A stretch of 64,000 nt of DNA, taken from assembly GCF_002902905.1 (NCBI RefSeq), contig NZ_CP026124.1, forward strand, positions 1,178,001 to 1,242,000. The letters are read 5' to 3'. Position 1 is the first letter of the stretch; each line of letters starts with the position of its first letter. The DNA comes from Achromobacter sp. AONIH1. GTDB taxonomy: Bacteria > Pseudomonadota > Gammaproteobacteria > Burkholderiales > Burkholderiaceae_B. Below are positions 7,911-19,911 of this stretch, one piece after another. Both the position numbers and the translations under genes were made by a program. The notes under the pieces were generated by a model. That model ran no database searches. It was not told the DNA's origin and was given only the letters and a program-made list of their open reading frames with translations.

Positions 7911-9939
7911 GGGCCGGGGCTTCCTGGGTGGGTTCGGTGGACGGGCCGGCGACGGCGCGCGCGGCCCGGGCGTCCATCAGCTGAAGCAAGGCGGGCAGCG
8001 CCGCGTCGCCCCGCGTGGCCGGCAGGGGGGGCGATGGCGGACTGGCCAGGCCCGCGCCGTCGATCCGCGCCAGCAGCGCGGCATCGCCTGGCGCGCGGCC
8101 GGCGGCCAGGACCAGCGGCGCGGCCGTGGCGGACAGCGCCGCCAGTGTGTCGCGGCGGGCATCCTGCCAGGCTTGCGGCGGTCGCAGCCATGCGGGTTCA
8201 TAGGCGGTCAGCGAGAGCTGTCGCTGCGCGTCGCGGCCGGCGGCCAGCGCCTCGGCGGCCAGGGCATGGCGCGCCGCGCCGCCGGCCGCGACCGCGCGCC
8301 ATTGCGCGCGCAGGGCCGTCATGGCGCGGTCGACGCTGGCGGCGATGCTGACCGGCCAGACGCGCGTGAAGATCAGGTAGACCACCATGTTGCCCAGCAG
8401 GATGCCAATGGTCCGGTCGCGGGCGATGGTCAGGTCGAAGCCCGGGCCGGCGCCCTGGATGACGCACAGGAAGAAGGCGAAGGCGATCTGGAAGCCCGCG
8501 TAGGCGATGGCCGGCGGGCCCACCGCGATCCAGGCCGACAGCGCGGCGGCGATGGACACCAGCGCCAGCAGCGAGGCGATGGAGTCCATGTGCGGCACGA
8601 TGAACACGATGGCGGCCGTGCCCGCCAGCGCGCCGATCACGCAGCCGGCCAGGCGCAGGCGCAGCTTCTGCACGGTCTCGCCGGCGCTGCCCAGCGACAC
8701 GATGTAGCAGGTGATGACGCAGGTGTGGATGCCGGGCCAGTCGAGCAGCGTGTACAGCAGGTAGCAGAACATCGCCGCGCCGGTGGTCTTGAGCGCGTAG
8801 GCGATGTGTTCGGGATTGGTGCCGGCGTCGGACAGGAAGAAGCCGCCGCGCTTGGGCGCGGTCGGCGCGGTGGACGCATCCGTGGGGGGCGACCCTGCGG
8901 CAGGCGCCCCTGCGGCGGGCGACCCCGCGGCAGACGCGTCGGAGACGCCGGTTGCTCCAGCGGGCGCATCCGGCGATTCCGCGTAGCGCATGATGGCGTC
9001 GTGCATTTCATCGAGGGCGGCGCGCGCGGCCGGGGGCAGCGTGACCGACGGCAACGCCAGGTCGATCTCGACGGGATAGCCGCCCTGTTCGTGCATGGCC
9101 GCCATGTCCTCCAGCGTGCCGGCCAAGGACCGCGCCAGCGCGTCGGGCAGGCCGGTGCCGCCCTCGCCGCGCAGCACATCCACGGCGCCCAGAATGGCGA
9201 TGCTGGAGACGGCGGCCTGGCGCAGCGCGGCCACGTCGGCGCGGCTTGAACTGCCTTCCAGCGCGGACAGCTTCAGCCAGGTCAGGATCTGCTTGTTGCC
9301 TTCGCGCAAGGTCAGGGCGAAGGCGGGGGTGCTGTCCGCACTGCCGCTCAGCCGTTCGGCAGCGAGCCTCAGCCGGCGCGCCAGCCGATCACAGGCGAGG
9401 CGTCGTGGCGAAGGCGCCAGCAGCAGGCCGGCGACGATGGCCGCGCCGGCCGGGATGGCCACCAGCAGCCACGCATACAGCAGCATGCGGGTGCTGGCCT
9501 CGCCGATCGGCACGCGGCCCATCTGGTCCAGCCCGAAGCCGACAATCATCGCCAGGATGGCGCCGATGGGCCGCAGCTTGCTGGCCGAGGCCAGGAACAG
9601 GAAGCCCGCCGACAGCAGCGCCATGGCCGAGACGCGCAGAATGGGATAGTCGATGCTGGCGGTGGTGACCAGCAGGATCACGCCCAGGATCACCGAGACC
9701 AGCAGCAGCATCATGGCGGGCAGGATGGCGCTGAGCACGCGGTCCGAGCGGATCAGGAAGAAGGCGATGTAGACCGACAGCGCCGCTTCCGGCGTGCCGT
9801 AGGCGCTGGCGACCAGCGCGGTCAGCGCGCAGATGACGGTCAGGCGCAGCGTCATCTCGCCGCGTCCGGGGAACGGCGCCAGCAGCCGCGCCAGATCGCC
9901 CGGGCGCGGGAAGCCGGGCCTAGCGGCAGGCCGGTCCAT
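7897..9939 (-). CDS. mdtO: FUSC-family inner-membrane exporter, MdtO/AaeB-like
   Basis: Inner-membrane protein of 680 residues with two blocks of five to six membrane segments separated and followed by cytoplasmic domains, the layout of aromatic-acid exporters (FUSC family). E. coli MdtO has nearly the same length. The linker between the halves (about residues 315-355) is rich in Ala, Gly, Pro and Ser and contains three 15-bp tandem repeats. The gene overlaps hlyD-type mdtN upstream (20 bp) and the outer-membrane gene downstream (14 bp), so the three are translated together. Likely role: proton-driven export of aromatic or drug-like acids through the three-part pump. Confidence 0.85.
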   Translation of the reverse strand: MDRPAARPGFPRPGDLARLLAPFPGRGEMTLRLTVICALTALVASAYGTPEAALSVYIAFFLIRSDRVLSAILPAMMLLLVSVILGVILLVTTASIDYPILRVSAMALLSAGFLFLASASKLRPIGAILAMIVGFGLDQMGRVPIGEASTRMLLYAWLLVAIPAGAAIVAGLLLAPSPRRLACDRLARRLRLAAERLSGSADSTPAFALTLREGNKQILTWLKLSALEGSSSRADVAALRQAAVSSIAILGAVDVLRGEGGTGLPDALARSLAGTLEDMAAMHEQGGYPVEIDLALPSVTLPPAARAALDEMHDAIMRYAESPDAPAGATGVSDASAAGSPAAGAPAAGSPPTDASTAPTAPKRGGFFLSDAGTNPEHIAYALKTTGAAMFCYLLYTLLDWPGIHTCVITCYIVSLGSAGETVQKLRLRLAGCVIGALAGTAAIVFIVPHMDSIASLLALVSIAAALSAWIAVGPPAIAYAGFQIAFAFFLCVIQGAGPGFDLTIARDRTIGILLGNMVVYLIFTRVWPVSIAASVDRAMTALRAQWRAVAAGGAARHALAAEALAAGRDAQRQLSLTAYEPAWLRPPQAWQDARRDTLAALSATAAPLVLAAGRAPGDAALLARIDGAGLASPPSPPLPATRGDAALPALLQLMDARAARAVAGPSTEPTQEAPAHAPA
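8888..8932. repeat. Three 15-bp tandem repeats inside the mdtO-like gene
   Basis: Three consecutive 15-bp units (8888-8902, 8903-8917, 8918-8932) differ at only a few positions. On the minus strand they encode AAGSP/AAGAP/AAGSP pentapeptides in the linker between the two membrane blocks. Copy-number change would stay in frame. Confidence 0.8.
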
Positions 9940-10969
9940 GGCGGATCTCGACCACGGCGCTGGCGCCCATGCGCACCAGCTGCGCCGGCGGCTCCTCGAG
10001 TTCGACGCGGACCGGGAAGCGCTGCGCCACCCGCACCCAGTTCACCGAGCGCTGCACCAGCGGCAGCGAATGCGGCAGGTTGACGCGGTCGCCGTCGAGC
10101 ACGCCGGCGCCGATGCCCACGACCTTGCCGCGCATGGCCTGCCCTCGGTCGATCATGGAATAGACCGTGGCGCAGTCGCCGATGGCAATTTGCGCCAGAT
10201 CGGTTTCGCGGAAGTTGGCGACGGCGAACCATTCATCCGACGCCACCAGCGTGAACAGGGACTGGCTGGGCGCGACGGTCTCGCCGGTCAGCACCGACAG
10301 CCCGGTCACGTAGCCGTCGTGGGGGGCGCGCACCACGGTTTGTTCCAGCGAGTGGCGGGCGCGCGCCAGGGCGGCCTCGCGGGCCTGCACGGCGGCCTGC
10401 GCCTCGGCCTCGTCGCCGATGGTGCTGGCGGCGGCCGCCTGCTGTTGCTGGGCCTGCTTCAGCGATACCTCGGCGTCGCGCAGCGTGACTTGGGACTGGT
10501 CGTATTGCTGCGTCGGGATGTAGCCCTGTGCCGCCAGCGGCGCCAGCCGCTTGACGGTGCGCGCGGCCAGCGCGTGGTTGGCCTCGGCGCGGCGCAGCTG
10601 TTCGTCGGCGATGGCGGAATTGGCGCGTTCCGAGATCAGCATGCGGCGGCGCGATTCCAGCGAGGCGCGCGCCATGGCGAGGTCGGCCTCGGCCTGCTGC
10701 ACGGTCAGGCGGTAGGGTTCGGGGTCGATCTCCAGCAGCACATCGCCCTTGGCGACGCGCTGGTTCTCCTTGACCGGCAGGCCGACCAGGCGGCCGCCGA
10801 CGGGTGTGGCGATGTGGACCAGGTCGGCGTCGATGCCGGCGCTGTCGGTGGCGGGGTAGTTCGCGCTGCGGTGCCAGGCGTAGGCCAGGGCGGCCACGCC
10901 CAGCGCGATGATGGCCAGCGCGATCAGGCGGCCGAGGGCGGGAGTCTTGCGCGTGCCGGCGAGTTTCAT
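9920..10969 (-). CDS. mdtN: Periplasmic adaptor (HlyD/MdtN-type membrane fusion protein)
   Basis: Membrane fusion protein of 349 residues. It has one N-terminal membrane anchor (about residues 14-32), a biotinyl-lipoyl-like half motif (VGGRLVGLPVKENQRVAKGD, about 57-76), a long Ala/Gln-rich coiled coil (about 95-200) and the second lipoyl half with APHDGYVTGL. It joins the FUSC transporter to the outer-membrane channel. It is encoded 4 bp after the ytcA-like gene and overlaps the mdtO-like gene by 20 bp. Confidence 0.88.
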   Translation of the reverse strand: MKLAGTRKTPALGRLIALAIIALGVAALAYAWHRSANYPATDSAGIDADLVHIATPVGGRLVGLPVKENQRVAKGDVLLEIDPEPYRLTVQQAEADLAMARASLESRRRMLISERANSAIADEQLRRAEANHALAARTVKRLAPLAAQGYIPTQQYDQSQVTLRDAEVSLKQAQQQQAAAASTIGDEAEAQAAVQAREAALARARHSLEQTVVRAPHDGYVTGLSVLTGETVAPSQSLFTLVASDEWFAVANFRETDLAQIAIGDCATVYSMIDRGQAMRGKVVGIGAGVLDGDRVNLPHSLPLVQRSVNWVRVAQRFPVRVELEEPPAQLVRMGASAVVEIRHGPACR

Positions 10970-10973
10970 GGGG

Positions 10974-11252
10974 TCACCTCGTCGCCAGCGTCCAGAACAG
11001 GACGGCCACGACCATGCCGATGGCGCAGCACACGGACAGTTGCAGGGGCAGCTTGCCGTTCCAGGCCTTGGCCACGAACAGCCGGTGCGCGACCAGGGCC
11101 GCGACGATGCCGATCAGGCCCGCCAGCAGCCAGCGGGGAAAGTAGGCGCCGAAGATCACATAGGACGGCGCGCCGCCGGGGCCGCAGCCTTGCAGGACCA
11201 GGAGCGCCGCCGTGACGGCGGCGGCTCGGAAAAGAGGCAGTGATTTCGGCAT
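10974..11252 (-). CDS. ytcA: YtcA-family small lipoprotein/membrane protein
   Basis: Small protein of 92 residues with a lipoprotein signal (lipobox LQGC, Cys23) followed by two hydrophobic membrane segments (about 37-52 and 72-88). Size, topology and position directly upstream of mdtN-mdtO-mdtP-like genes match E. coli YtcA, whose function is unknown. The ATG at 11252 is chosen because it begins the lipoprotein signal; a longer frame upstream to 11417 lacks signal character. First gene of the efflux operon. Confidence 0.75.
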   Translation of the reverse strand: MPKSLPLFRAAAVTAALLVLQGCGPGGAPSYVIFGAYFPRWLLAGLIGIVAALVAHRLFVAKAWNGKLPLQLSVCCAIGMVVAVLFWTLATR

Positions 11253-11427
11253 GGCGTGTTGGCCGGATCGCCTGTGTCGGACTACAGCTGACCAGAGTAT
11301 CACCGCCATGCCGCGTCGCGCTCCGGAGTTACCCCAGCCTTGACATTTATTGTCGCGGAGTCCCGCCAGCGCGCGGGCAAGCGGCGCGGCGCGGCGGCCA
11401 CATGGCCCGCTCGCCACGCCGCCTGGA

Positions 11428-13440
<2,013 letters not shown>

Positions 13441-13495
13441 GGAGTTCATCCAGGCGGGATTGTTCTGGGGCTGCGCGAGGGGCGGCTGCGCCGCC

Positions 13496-15103
13496 CTACA
13501 TCCGGAATACGCCGAAGCGCGTGTCTTCGATCGGGGCGTTGAGCGCGGCCGACAGCGCCAGGCCCAGCACGCGGCGCGTGTCGGCCGGGGCGATGATGCC
13601 GTCGTCCCACAGGCGCGCGGTGGCGTAGTACGGATGGCCTTCGCGCTCGTACTGCTCGCGGATGGGCGCCTTGAACGCGTCTTCCTCGGCCGCCGGCCAG
13701 TTGCCGCCGCGCGCCTCGATGCCGTCGCGCTTGACGGTGGCCAGCACGCTGGCGGCCTGCTCGCCGCCCATGACCGAGATGCGCGCGTTGGGCCACATGA
13801 ACAGCATGCGCGGCGAATAGGCGCGGCCGCACATGCCGTAGTTGCCGGCGCCGAACGAGCCGCCGATCAGCACGGTGAACTTGGGCACGGCGGCGGTGGC
13901 CACGGCCGTCACCATCTTGGCGCCGTGACGCGCGATGCCTTCGTTCTCGTACTTGCGGCCGACCATGAAGCCGGTGATGTTCTGCAGGAACACCAGCGGG
14001 ATCTTGCGCTGCGCGCACAGCTCGATGAAGTGCGCGCCCTTCTGCGCCGACTCCGAGAAGAGGATGCCGTTGTTGGCCACGATGCCCACCGGCATGCCCT
14101 GGATGTGGGCAAAGCCCGTGACCAGCGTGGGGCCGAAGCGGGCCTTGAACTCGTCGAATTCCGAGCCGTCGACGATGCGCGCGATGACCTCGCGCACGTC
14201 ATAGGGCTTGCGGGTGTCGGCCGGGATGATGCCGTTCAGTTCGGACGGGTCGTAGCGCGGTTCGCGCACGGGCCGCAGCGCCAGCGGCTGCGGCTTTTGC
14301 AGGTTCAGCCGCGCGACGGCGTTGCGCGCCAGCTGCAGCGCGTGCATGTCGTTGGCGGCCAGGTGATCGACCACGCCGGACAGGCGCGTGTGCACGTCGC
14401 CGCCGCCCAGGTCTTCGGCGCTGACTTCCTCGCCGGTGGCGGCCTTCACCAGCGGCGGGCCGCCCAGGAAGATGGTGCCCTGGTTCTTGACGATGATGGA
14501 CTCGTCGCTCATGGCGGGCACGTAGGCGCCGCCGGCGGTGCAGGACCCCATCACCACCGCGATCTGCGCGATGCCCTGGGCCGACAGGGTGGCCTGGTTG
14601 TAGAAGATGCGGCCGAAGTGGTCGCGGTCGGGGAAGACCTCGTCCTGGCGCGGCAGATTGGCGCCGCCGGAGTCGACCAGGTAGACGCAGGGCAGGCGGT
14701 TCTGCGCGGCGATCTCCTGCGCGCGCAGGTGCTTCTTGACCGTCATCGGGTAGTAAGTGCCGCCCTTGACCGTGGCGTCGTTGCACACGATCACGCATTC
14801 CGTGCCCGACACGCGGCCGATGCCGGTGATGACGCCGGCGCCCGGCGCCTCGCCTTCATACATGCCGTGCGCCGCCATCGGCGACAGTTCCAGGAAGGGG
14901 CTGCCCGGATCGATCAGCTGTTCGACGCGGTCGCGCGGCAGCAGCTTGCCGCGCGCCACGTGCTTGGCGCGCGCGGCCTCGTTGCCGCCCAGCGCGGTCC
15001 GCGCCAGCTGCTGGTTCAGGTCGTCCAGCTGCGCCTGCATGGCGCGGGCGTTGTCGGTGTAGTCCTGCGATCGCGTATTGATGCGGGATTCGATGATGGG
15101 CAT
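13496..15103 (-). CDS. mccB: Methylcrotonyl-CoA carboxylase, beta (carboxyltransferase) subunit
   Basis: Carboxyltransferase subunit of 535 residues, the usual family length. It transfers the carboxyl group from biotin to 3-methylcrotonyl-CoA. Both acyl-CoA carboxyltransferase halves are present, with [15 protein letters not shown] sequence ([18 protein letters not shown], about 50-67), the oxyanion segments [10 protein letters not shown] in the N half, and [16 protein letters not shown] in the C half. The start at 15103 gives MPIIESRIN, the standard beginning. It lies between the thiolase gene (222 bp upstream) and mccA. Confidence 0.93.
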   Translation of the reverse strand: MPIIESRINTRSQDYTDNARAMQAQLDDLNQQLARTALGGNEAARAKHVARGKLLPRDRVEQLIDPGSPFLELSPMAAHGMYEGEAPGAGVITGIGRVSGTECVIVCNDATVKGGTYYPMTVKKHLRAQEIAAQNRLPCVYLVDSGGANLPRQDEVFPDRDHFGRIFYNQATLSAQGIAQIAVVMGSCTAGGAYVPAMSDESIIVKNQGTIFLGGPPLVKAATGEEVSAEDLGGGDVHTRLSGVVDHLAANDMHALQLARNAVARLNLQKPQPLALRPVREPRYDPSELNGIIPADTRKPYDVREVIARIVDGSEFDEFKARFGPTLVTGFAHIQGMPVGIVANNGILFSESAQKGAHFIELCAQRKIPLVFLQNITGFMVGRKYENEGIARHGAKMVTAVATAAVPKFTVLIGGSFGAGNYGMCGRAYSPRMLFMWPNARISVMGGEQAASVLATVKRDGIEARGGNWPAAEEDAFKAPIREQYEREGHPYYATARLWDDGIIAPADTRRVLGLALSAALNAPIEDTRFGVFRM

Positions 15104-15325
15104 GGGGTTCCACCCGTCCTGCTGGTTGGGATTTGAAGGCGCTCGGGGAGCGGTTTGTCTCGCCGCCCGGTGGTCCGGGCATGGTTGTCTGTGTCGCGCG
15201 GGGTGTGGCAAGGGACTGCGCGGATATCGTTGCGCCTCTGCGGGCCGTGGCGGCAGCAGGCGCAGCGGCATCCGTTTCCGGGGCGGGCGCGAAGCCCGCC
15301 CCGGAAAGCGGAGCGGGGTGCGGGA

Positions 15326-16507
15326 TCAGACCATCTCGATGGCCATCGCCACGGCTTCGCCGCCGCCGATGCACAGCGTGGCCACGCCGCGCTTGCCGCC
15401 GGTCTTGCGCAGCGCGCCGACCAGGGTGGCCATCAGGCGGGCGCCCGAGGCGCCGATCGGGTGGCCCAGGGCGGTGGCGCCGCCGTGGACGTTGACCTTG
15501 TCATGCGGGAGCTTGAAGTCGGTCATGGCGGCCATGGTGACCACGGCGAAGGCTTCGTTGATCTCGTACAGGTCCACGTCCTCGGCCTTCCAGCCGGTCT
15601 TGGCGAACAGGTTCTTCAGCGCGCCCACGGGGGCGGTGGTGAACCAGTTCGGTTCCTGCGAGTGCTGGCTGTGGGCCACGATGCGGGCCAGCGGCTTGAC
15701 GCCGAGTTTTTCGGCGGTGGACGCGCGCATCAGCACCATGGCGGCGGCGCCGTCGGAGATCGACGAGGAGTTGGCGGCGGTGACGGTGCCGTCCTTCTTG
15801 AAGGCGGGCTTCAGGGTGGGGATCTTTTCCGGCATGGCCTTGGTGGGGGCCTCGTCGGTGTCGATCACGGTGTCGCCCTTGCGGCCGGCCACGGTGACGG
15901 GGGCGATTTCCCACTTGAAGCTGCCGTCTTCCGAGGCGGCGCGGGCGCGGCGCAGCGATTCCAGCGAGAAGGCGTCCTGCTGTTCGCGGGTGAAGGAATA
16001 CTTGGACGCGCAGTCCTCGGCGAACACGCCCATGGCCTTGCCCTTGTCGTAGGCGTCTTCCAGGCCGTCCAGCGCCATGTGGTCGTACACGGTGCTGTGG
16101 CCGTAGCGGTAGCCCTGGCGGCCCTTGAGCATCAGGTAGGGAGCGTTGCTCATGCTTTCCTGGCCGCCGGCCACCACGATGGTGGCGCTGCCCGAGGCCA
16201 GCAGGTCGTGGCCGAACATCGCCGCCTTCAGGCCCGAGCCGCAGACCTTGTGGATGGTGGTGCAGGCCACGCCCAGCGGCAGGCCCGCGCCCAGCGCGGC
16301 CTGGCGGGCGGGCGCCTGGCCCTGGCCGGCCTGCAGCACGTTGCCCATGATGACTTCGTCGACCTGCTCGGGCTTGATGCCGGCGCGCTCGACGGCCGCC
16401 TTGATGGCGACCGAGCCGAGTTCGTGCGCGGCCAGGCCGGACAGGCTGCCCAGCATGCCGCCCATGGGCGTGCGGGCGACGGAAACGATAACGATGGGAT
16501 CTGACAT
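15326..16507 (-). CDS. Acetyl-CoA acetyltransferase (thiolase)
   Basis: Thiolase of 393 residues that interconverts acetoacetyl-CoA and two acetyl-CoA. The acyl-binding cysteine is Cys89 in KVCGSGLKA, and the C-terminal catalytic His and Cys lie in GHPIGASGAR and GVATLCIGGG. In this operon it would consume acetoacetyl-CoA, the end product of leucine/isovalerate breakdown. The ATG at 16507 is preceded by a GGAG-like site. The gap to aceK upstream is only 23 bp. Confidence 0.92.
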   Translation of the reverse strand: MSDPIVIVSVARTPMGGMLGSLSGLAAHELGSVAIKAAVERAGIKPEQVDEVIMGNVLQAGQGQAPARQAALGAGLPLGVACTTIHKVCGSGLKAAMFGHDLLASGSATIVVAGGQESMSNAPYLMLKGRQGYRYGHSTVYDHMALDGLEDAYDKGKAMGVFAEDCASKYSFTREQQDAFSLESLRRARAASEDGSFKWEIAPVTVAGRKGDTVIDTDEAPTKAMPEKIPTLKPAFKKDGTVTAANSSSISDGAAAMVLMRASTAEKLGVKPLARIVAHSQHSQEPNWFTTAPVGALKNLFAKTGWKAEDVDLYEINEAFAVVTMAAMTDFKLPHDKVNVHGGATALGHPIGASGARLMATLVGALRKTGGKRGVATLCIGGGEAVAMAIEMV

Positions 16508-16530
16508 GGCTAGCTCCTGTGAGGTTCTGG

Positions 16531-18462
16531 TCAGCTCGGGGTTTGCGAGGCTGCGCCCGCCGCCGCGTGGGTGTCCGCGGCGTGTCGGGGGCGCAGTCGC
16601 CTGTCTGTATCGTAAGGGAAAAATTCCTCGATCCTGCCTTGCGCCACGTGCGCGCGGCAGGCCTGCCACCATTCCGGTTCGAGCAGTTCGGCGTGGTGGC
16701 GCATGAAGGCGGCGCGCACCCTTGCGTCGCCGAGTAGGAATCGTCCGAACTCCTCGGGGAACACGTCGTTCGGGCCGATGGCGTACCAGGGTTCCGACGA
16801 CATTTCCGCCTCTTCGTTCGGGGCGGGCGGGATGCGGCGGAAATTCATTTCCGTCATGCGCTGGATTTCGTCGTAGTCATAGAACACGACGCGGCCCAGG
16901 CGCGTGACGCCGAAATTCTTGTACAGCATGTCGCCGGGGAAGATATTGGCCGCGGCCAGCTGCCGGATCGCGTCGCCGTACTCGCGCACCGCCGGCTCCA
17001 GCAGCGCGTCGGGCGCCTGCTGCAGGTACAGGTTCAGCGGCGTCATGCGGCGTTCGATGTAGACGTGGCGGATGACCACGGTGTCGGCGGTTTCCTCGAT
17101 CAGCTCGGGCACCAGGCGGCGCAGCTCGTCCAGCAGGGCCGGCGCGAAGCGCGCGCGCGGCAGCGCCACCTGCGAGTATTCCCAGGTGTCGGCCATGCGG
17201 CCGACGCGGTCGTGCAGTTTCACCATCTGGTACTTGCGCCGCACGGTGGCGTGGTCCATGCCGTCCTTGTCGATGCGGTCCTTGATCAGCTTGAACACAT
17301 AGGGATAGGACGGCAGCGTGAACACGCACATCACCATGCCCTTGATGCCGGGCGCGATGTCGAAGGCGTCGCGCGAATGCGCCAGATGGTGCAGGAAGTC
17401 GCGGTAGAACAGCGTCTTGCCCTGCTTCTGCAGCCCGATCATGGTGTACAGCTCGGCCTTGGGCTTGCGCGGCAGCAGCGTGGACAGGAAGTTGACCACG
17501 GCGGCCGGCGTTTCCATGTCCACCAGGAAATAGGCGCGCGTGAAGCTGAACAGCGTGCTCAGGTCGTCGGCGCCCAGCAGCAGCGCGTCCAGCGTCACCT
17601 GTCCGGCCGGGTTGCGCGTGAGCGCCACGGCGAAGGGGTAGACGGTGGTCTGGTTGATCAGCCGGCCTACGATGTAGGCGCCCTTGTTGCGGAAGAACAG
17701 CGAGCCCAGCGCATGGATCTGGCAATCGCTGGCGATGCGCCGGCCGACGTGGCGCGGCAGTTGCGCGCGCAGTTGCTTGACGGCGGCGCGGGCCAGCAGG
17801 CGCGTGTCGCGCGGCAGGTCCTCGAACGGCAGCGCCAGCCCGAAGTCGGCCACCATGCGGATCAGGCTTTTCTGCAGGCCGTCGGCCACCGGGTAATAGA
17901 CCCGGTACGACGGCAGGCTGCTGTCCAGGTAGTCGGTGGCCACCGCCGGGCGCACGAACAGGAAATCGTTGTGGAAGTAGTCGCGGTGCAGGATGCGGCA
18001 CGACACCGAGTTGAAGAAGGTCTCGGCGCACTCGGGCTGGCGGTGGTCCGCCAGCAGGCCGACGAATTCCTGCTTCACCTGCTGCCAGAACGCGGTCTGC
18101 GCATCGTCCAGCGCGGCGGACCTGCCGTCCGCGCCGCCGGCGCCGTTCGCGGTGGATTTGCCGTTGGCCGCGTCCGCGCCGTTCGGGCCCGTCGCGCCGC
18201 CGGGCCGGCCGCGCAGCGCGCCTTCGAGCTGCGCGGTGCATTCGCGCACGCGCATGTCGTAGTACTCGATGCGCTCGCGCGACAGGCGCTGGATGCCGTG
18301 CCAGTCGCCCGATTCATACAGCGACTTGGCGCGCTGCGCGCTGTAGCGGAACAGCGCGTAGTGGCGGTCGAAGCCGGCCAGGATGCGCTGGGCGACGTCG
18401 CGCGGCGAGGGCCCGGGAACGGGCGCCTGCTCGATGCGCTGGACGTCGGACATGCGGATCAT
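16531..18462 (-). CDS. aceK: Isocitrate dehydrogenase kinase/phosphatase
   Basis: Bifunctional enzyme of 643 residues that phosphorylates and dephosphorylates isocitrate dehydrogenase and so directs carbon into the glyoxylate shunt. The diagnostic nucleotide-binding segment APGIKGMVMCVFTLPSYPYV occupies 370-389, and ECAETFFNSVSCRILHRDYF at 144-163 is also typical. The protein is longer than most family members because of a Gly/Ala/Asn-rich insertion at about 86-118. It sits inside the leucine operon, 25 bp after ivd and 23 bp before the thiolase, not with aceBA. Start at 18462 or at the ATG three codons later. Confidence 0.93.
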   Translation of the reverse strand: MIRMSDVQRIEQAPVPGPSPRDVAQRILAGFDRHYALFRYSAQRAKSLYESGDWHGIQRLSRERIEYYDMRVRECTAQLEGALRGRPGGATGPNGADAANGKSTANGAGGADGRSAALDDAQTAFWQQVKQEFVGLLADHRQPECAETFFNSVSCRILHRDYFHNDFLFVRPAVATDYLDSSLPSYRVYYPVADGLQKSLIRMVADFGLALPFEDLPRDTRLLARAAVKQLRAQLPRHVGRRIASDCQIHALGSLFFRNKGAYIVGRLINQTTVYPFAVALTRNPAGQVTLDALLLGADDLSTLFSFTRAYFLVDMETPAAVVNFLSTLLPRKPKAELYTMIGLQKQGKTLFYRDFLHHLAHSRDAFDIAPGIKGMVMCVFTLPSYPYVFKLIKDRIDKDGMDHATVRRKYQMVKLHDRVGRMADTWEYSQVALPRARFAPALLDELRRLVPELIEETADTVVIRHVYIERRMTPLNLYLQQAPDALLEPAVREYGDAIRQLAAANIFPGDMLYKNFGVTRLGRVVFYDYDEIQRMTEMNFRRIPPAPNEEAEMSSEPWYAIGPNDVFPEEFGRFLLGDARVRAAFMRHHAELLEPEWWQACRAHVAQGRIEEFFPYDTDRRLRPRHAADTHAAAGAASQTPS

Positions 18463-18487
18463 GGCGGCACGCGGGCGGGGCGGTGGA

Positions 18488-19666
18488 TCAGGCCGTTTCG
18501 GCGAACAGCTCGCGGCCGATCAGCATGCGGCGGATTTCGCTGGTGCCGGCGCCGATCTCGTAGAGCTTGGCGTCGCGCCACAGGCGGCCCACCGGGTATT
18601 CATTGATGTAGCCGTTGCCGCCCAGGATCTGCACGCCCTCGCCCGCCATCCAGGTGGCTTTCTCGGCCGTGTACAGGATCAACGCGGCGCAGTCCTTGCG
18701 CACCTGGCGGACGTGCTCGGCGCCCAGGCGGTCCAGGTTCTTGCCGACCTGGTAGCAGAACGCGCGGCTGGCCTGCAGCGTGGTGTACAGGTCGGCGACC
18801 TTGCCCTGGATCAGCTGGAATTCGCCGATGGCCTGGCCGAACTGCTTGCGGTCGTGGATATAGGGCACCACCACGTCCATCACGGCCTGCATGATGCCGA
18901 CCGGGCCGCCGGACAGCACGGCGCGCTCGTAGTCCAGGCCGCTCATCAGCACCTTGACGCCGCCGTTGACCTGGCCCAGCACGTTTTCCTCGGGGATCTC
19001 GCAGTCCTGGAATACCAGCTCGCCGGTGTGGCTGCCGCGCATGCCCAGCTTGTCCAGCTTCTGCGCCACCGAGAAGCCCTTGAAACCCTTTTCCACCAGG
19101 AAGGCGGTGATGCCGCGCTGATGCGCCTCGGGATCGGTCTTGGCGTAGACCACCAGGGTGTCGGCGTCGGGGCCGTTGGTGATCCACATCTTGGTGCCGT
19201 TGAGCACGTAGCGGTCGCCCTTCTTGTCGGCGCGCAGCTTCATGCTGACCACGTCGGAGCCGGCGCCCGGCTCGCTCATCGCCAGCGCGCCGACGTGCTC
19301 GCCGGAAATCAGCTTGGGCAGGTACTTGGCTTTCTGCGCGGCGGTGCCGTTGCGGTTGATCTGGTTCACGCACAGATTGGAGTGCGCGCCGTAGGACAGG
19401 CCGATCGAGGCGCTGGCGCGGGAGATTTCCTCCATCGCCACCATGTGGGCCAGGTAGCCCATGTTGGCGCCGCCGTATTCCTCGCCGACGGTCATGCCCA
19501 GCACGCCCAGGTCCCCGAACTTGCGCCACAGATCCATCGGGAACTGGTCGCTGCGGTCGACTTCGGCGGCGCGCGGGGCGATCTCGGCGGCCGCGAAAGT
19601 GCGCACCGCATCGCGCAGCATATCCAGGTCTTCGCCCAGGTCGAAGTTCAGTCCGGGAAGATTCAT
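18488..19666 (-). CDS. ivd: Isovaleryl-CoA dehydrogenase
   Basis: Acyl-CoA dehydrogenase of 392 residues (liuA in the pseudomonad scheme). It oxidises isovaleryl-CoA to 3-methylcrotonyl-CoA with FAD. Family marks are [27 protein letters not shown] and the catalytic-base region [17 protein letters not shown]; the YERAVL glutamate is the position typical of isovaleryl-CoA dehydrogenases, unlike short-chain enzymes with the base near the C-terminus. It is the first gene of the operon, and a LiuR-type palindrome lies about 125 bp upstream of its start. Confidence 0.93.
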   Translation of the reverse strand: MNLPGLNFDLGEDLDMLRDAVRTFAAAEIAPRAAEVDRSDQFPMDLWRKFGDLGVLGMTVGEEYGGANMGYLAHMVAMEEISRASASIGLSYGAHSNLCVNQINRNGTAAQKAKYLPKLISGEHVGALAMSEPGAGSDVVSMKLRADKKGDRYVLNGTKMWITNGPDADTLVVYAKTDPEAHQRGITAFLVEKGFKGFSVAQKLDKLGMRGSHTGELVFQDCEIPEENVLGQVNGGVKVLMSGLDYERAVLSGGPVGIMQAVMDVVVPYIHDRKQFGQAIGEFQLIQGKVADLYTTLQASRAFCYQVGKNLDRLGAEHVRQVRKDCAALILYTAEKATWMAGEGVQILGGNGYINEYPVGRLWRDAKLYEIGAGTSEIRRMLIGRELFAETA

Positions 19667-19788
19667 CGATGTCTCCGTGATAGTAGGTACTTACATGTTC
19701 TTGTAGGCGCCAACTACCGCGCCAGATCCGTCGCGTGCTCGCATCATGCGCCGAACCGTCGTCGCCGCGCAATGATGCACCGCAAATA

Positions 19789-19812
19789 TTACGTTTACGT
19801 AAACGTAAATTA
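19789..19812. promoter_or_regulatory. LiuR-type operator upstream of ivd
   Basis: TTACGTTTACGTAAACGTAA (19789-19808) is a perfect 20-bp palindrome. The 20 bases 19793-19812 are identical to 23051-23070 in the liuR/hydrolase intergenic region. Both contain TTTACGTAAACGTAAA, two TTTACGT half sites around a 2-bp centre, which resembles the LiuR consensus inferred for proteobacterial leucine-degradation regulons. It is placed to control the divergent ivd operon and possibly the M20 gene. Confidence 0.7.
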
Positions 19813-19911
19813 GATTGGGGTTTTCCCTAGGCAAATGATTGTGTGCCGGTCACGGTGTCTGAGTATTATCGGGCTCCTGTTTTATTTCGAAACATTGCAA
19901 CGGAGTTGGCG

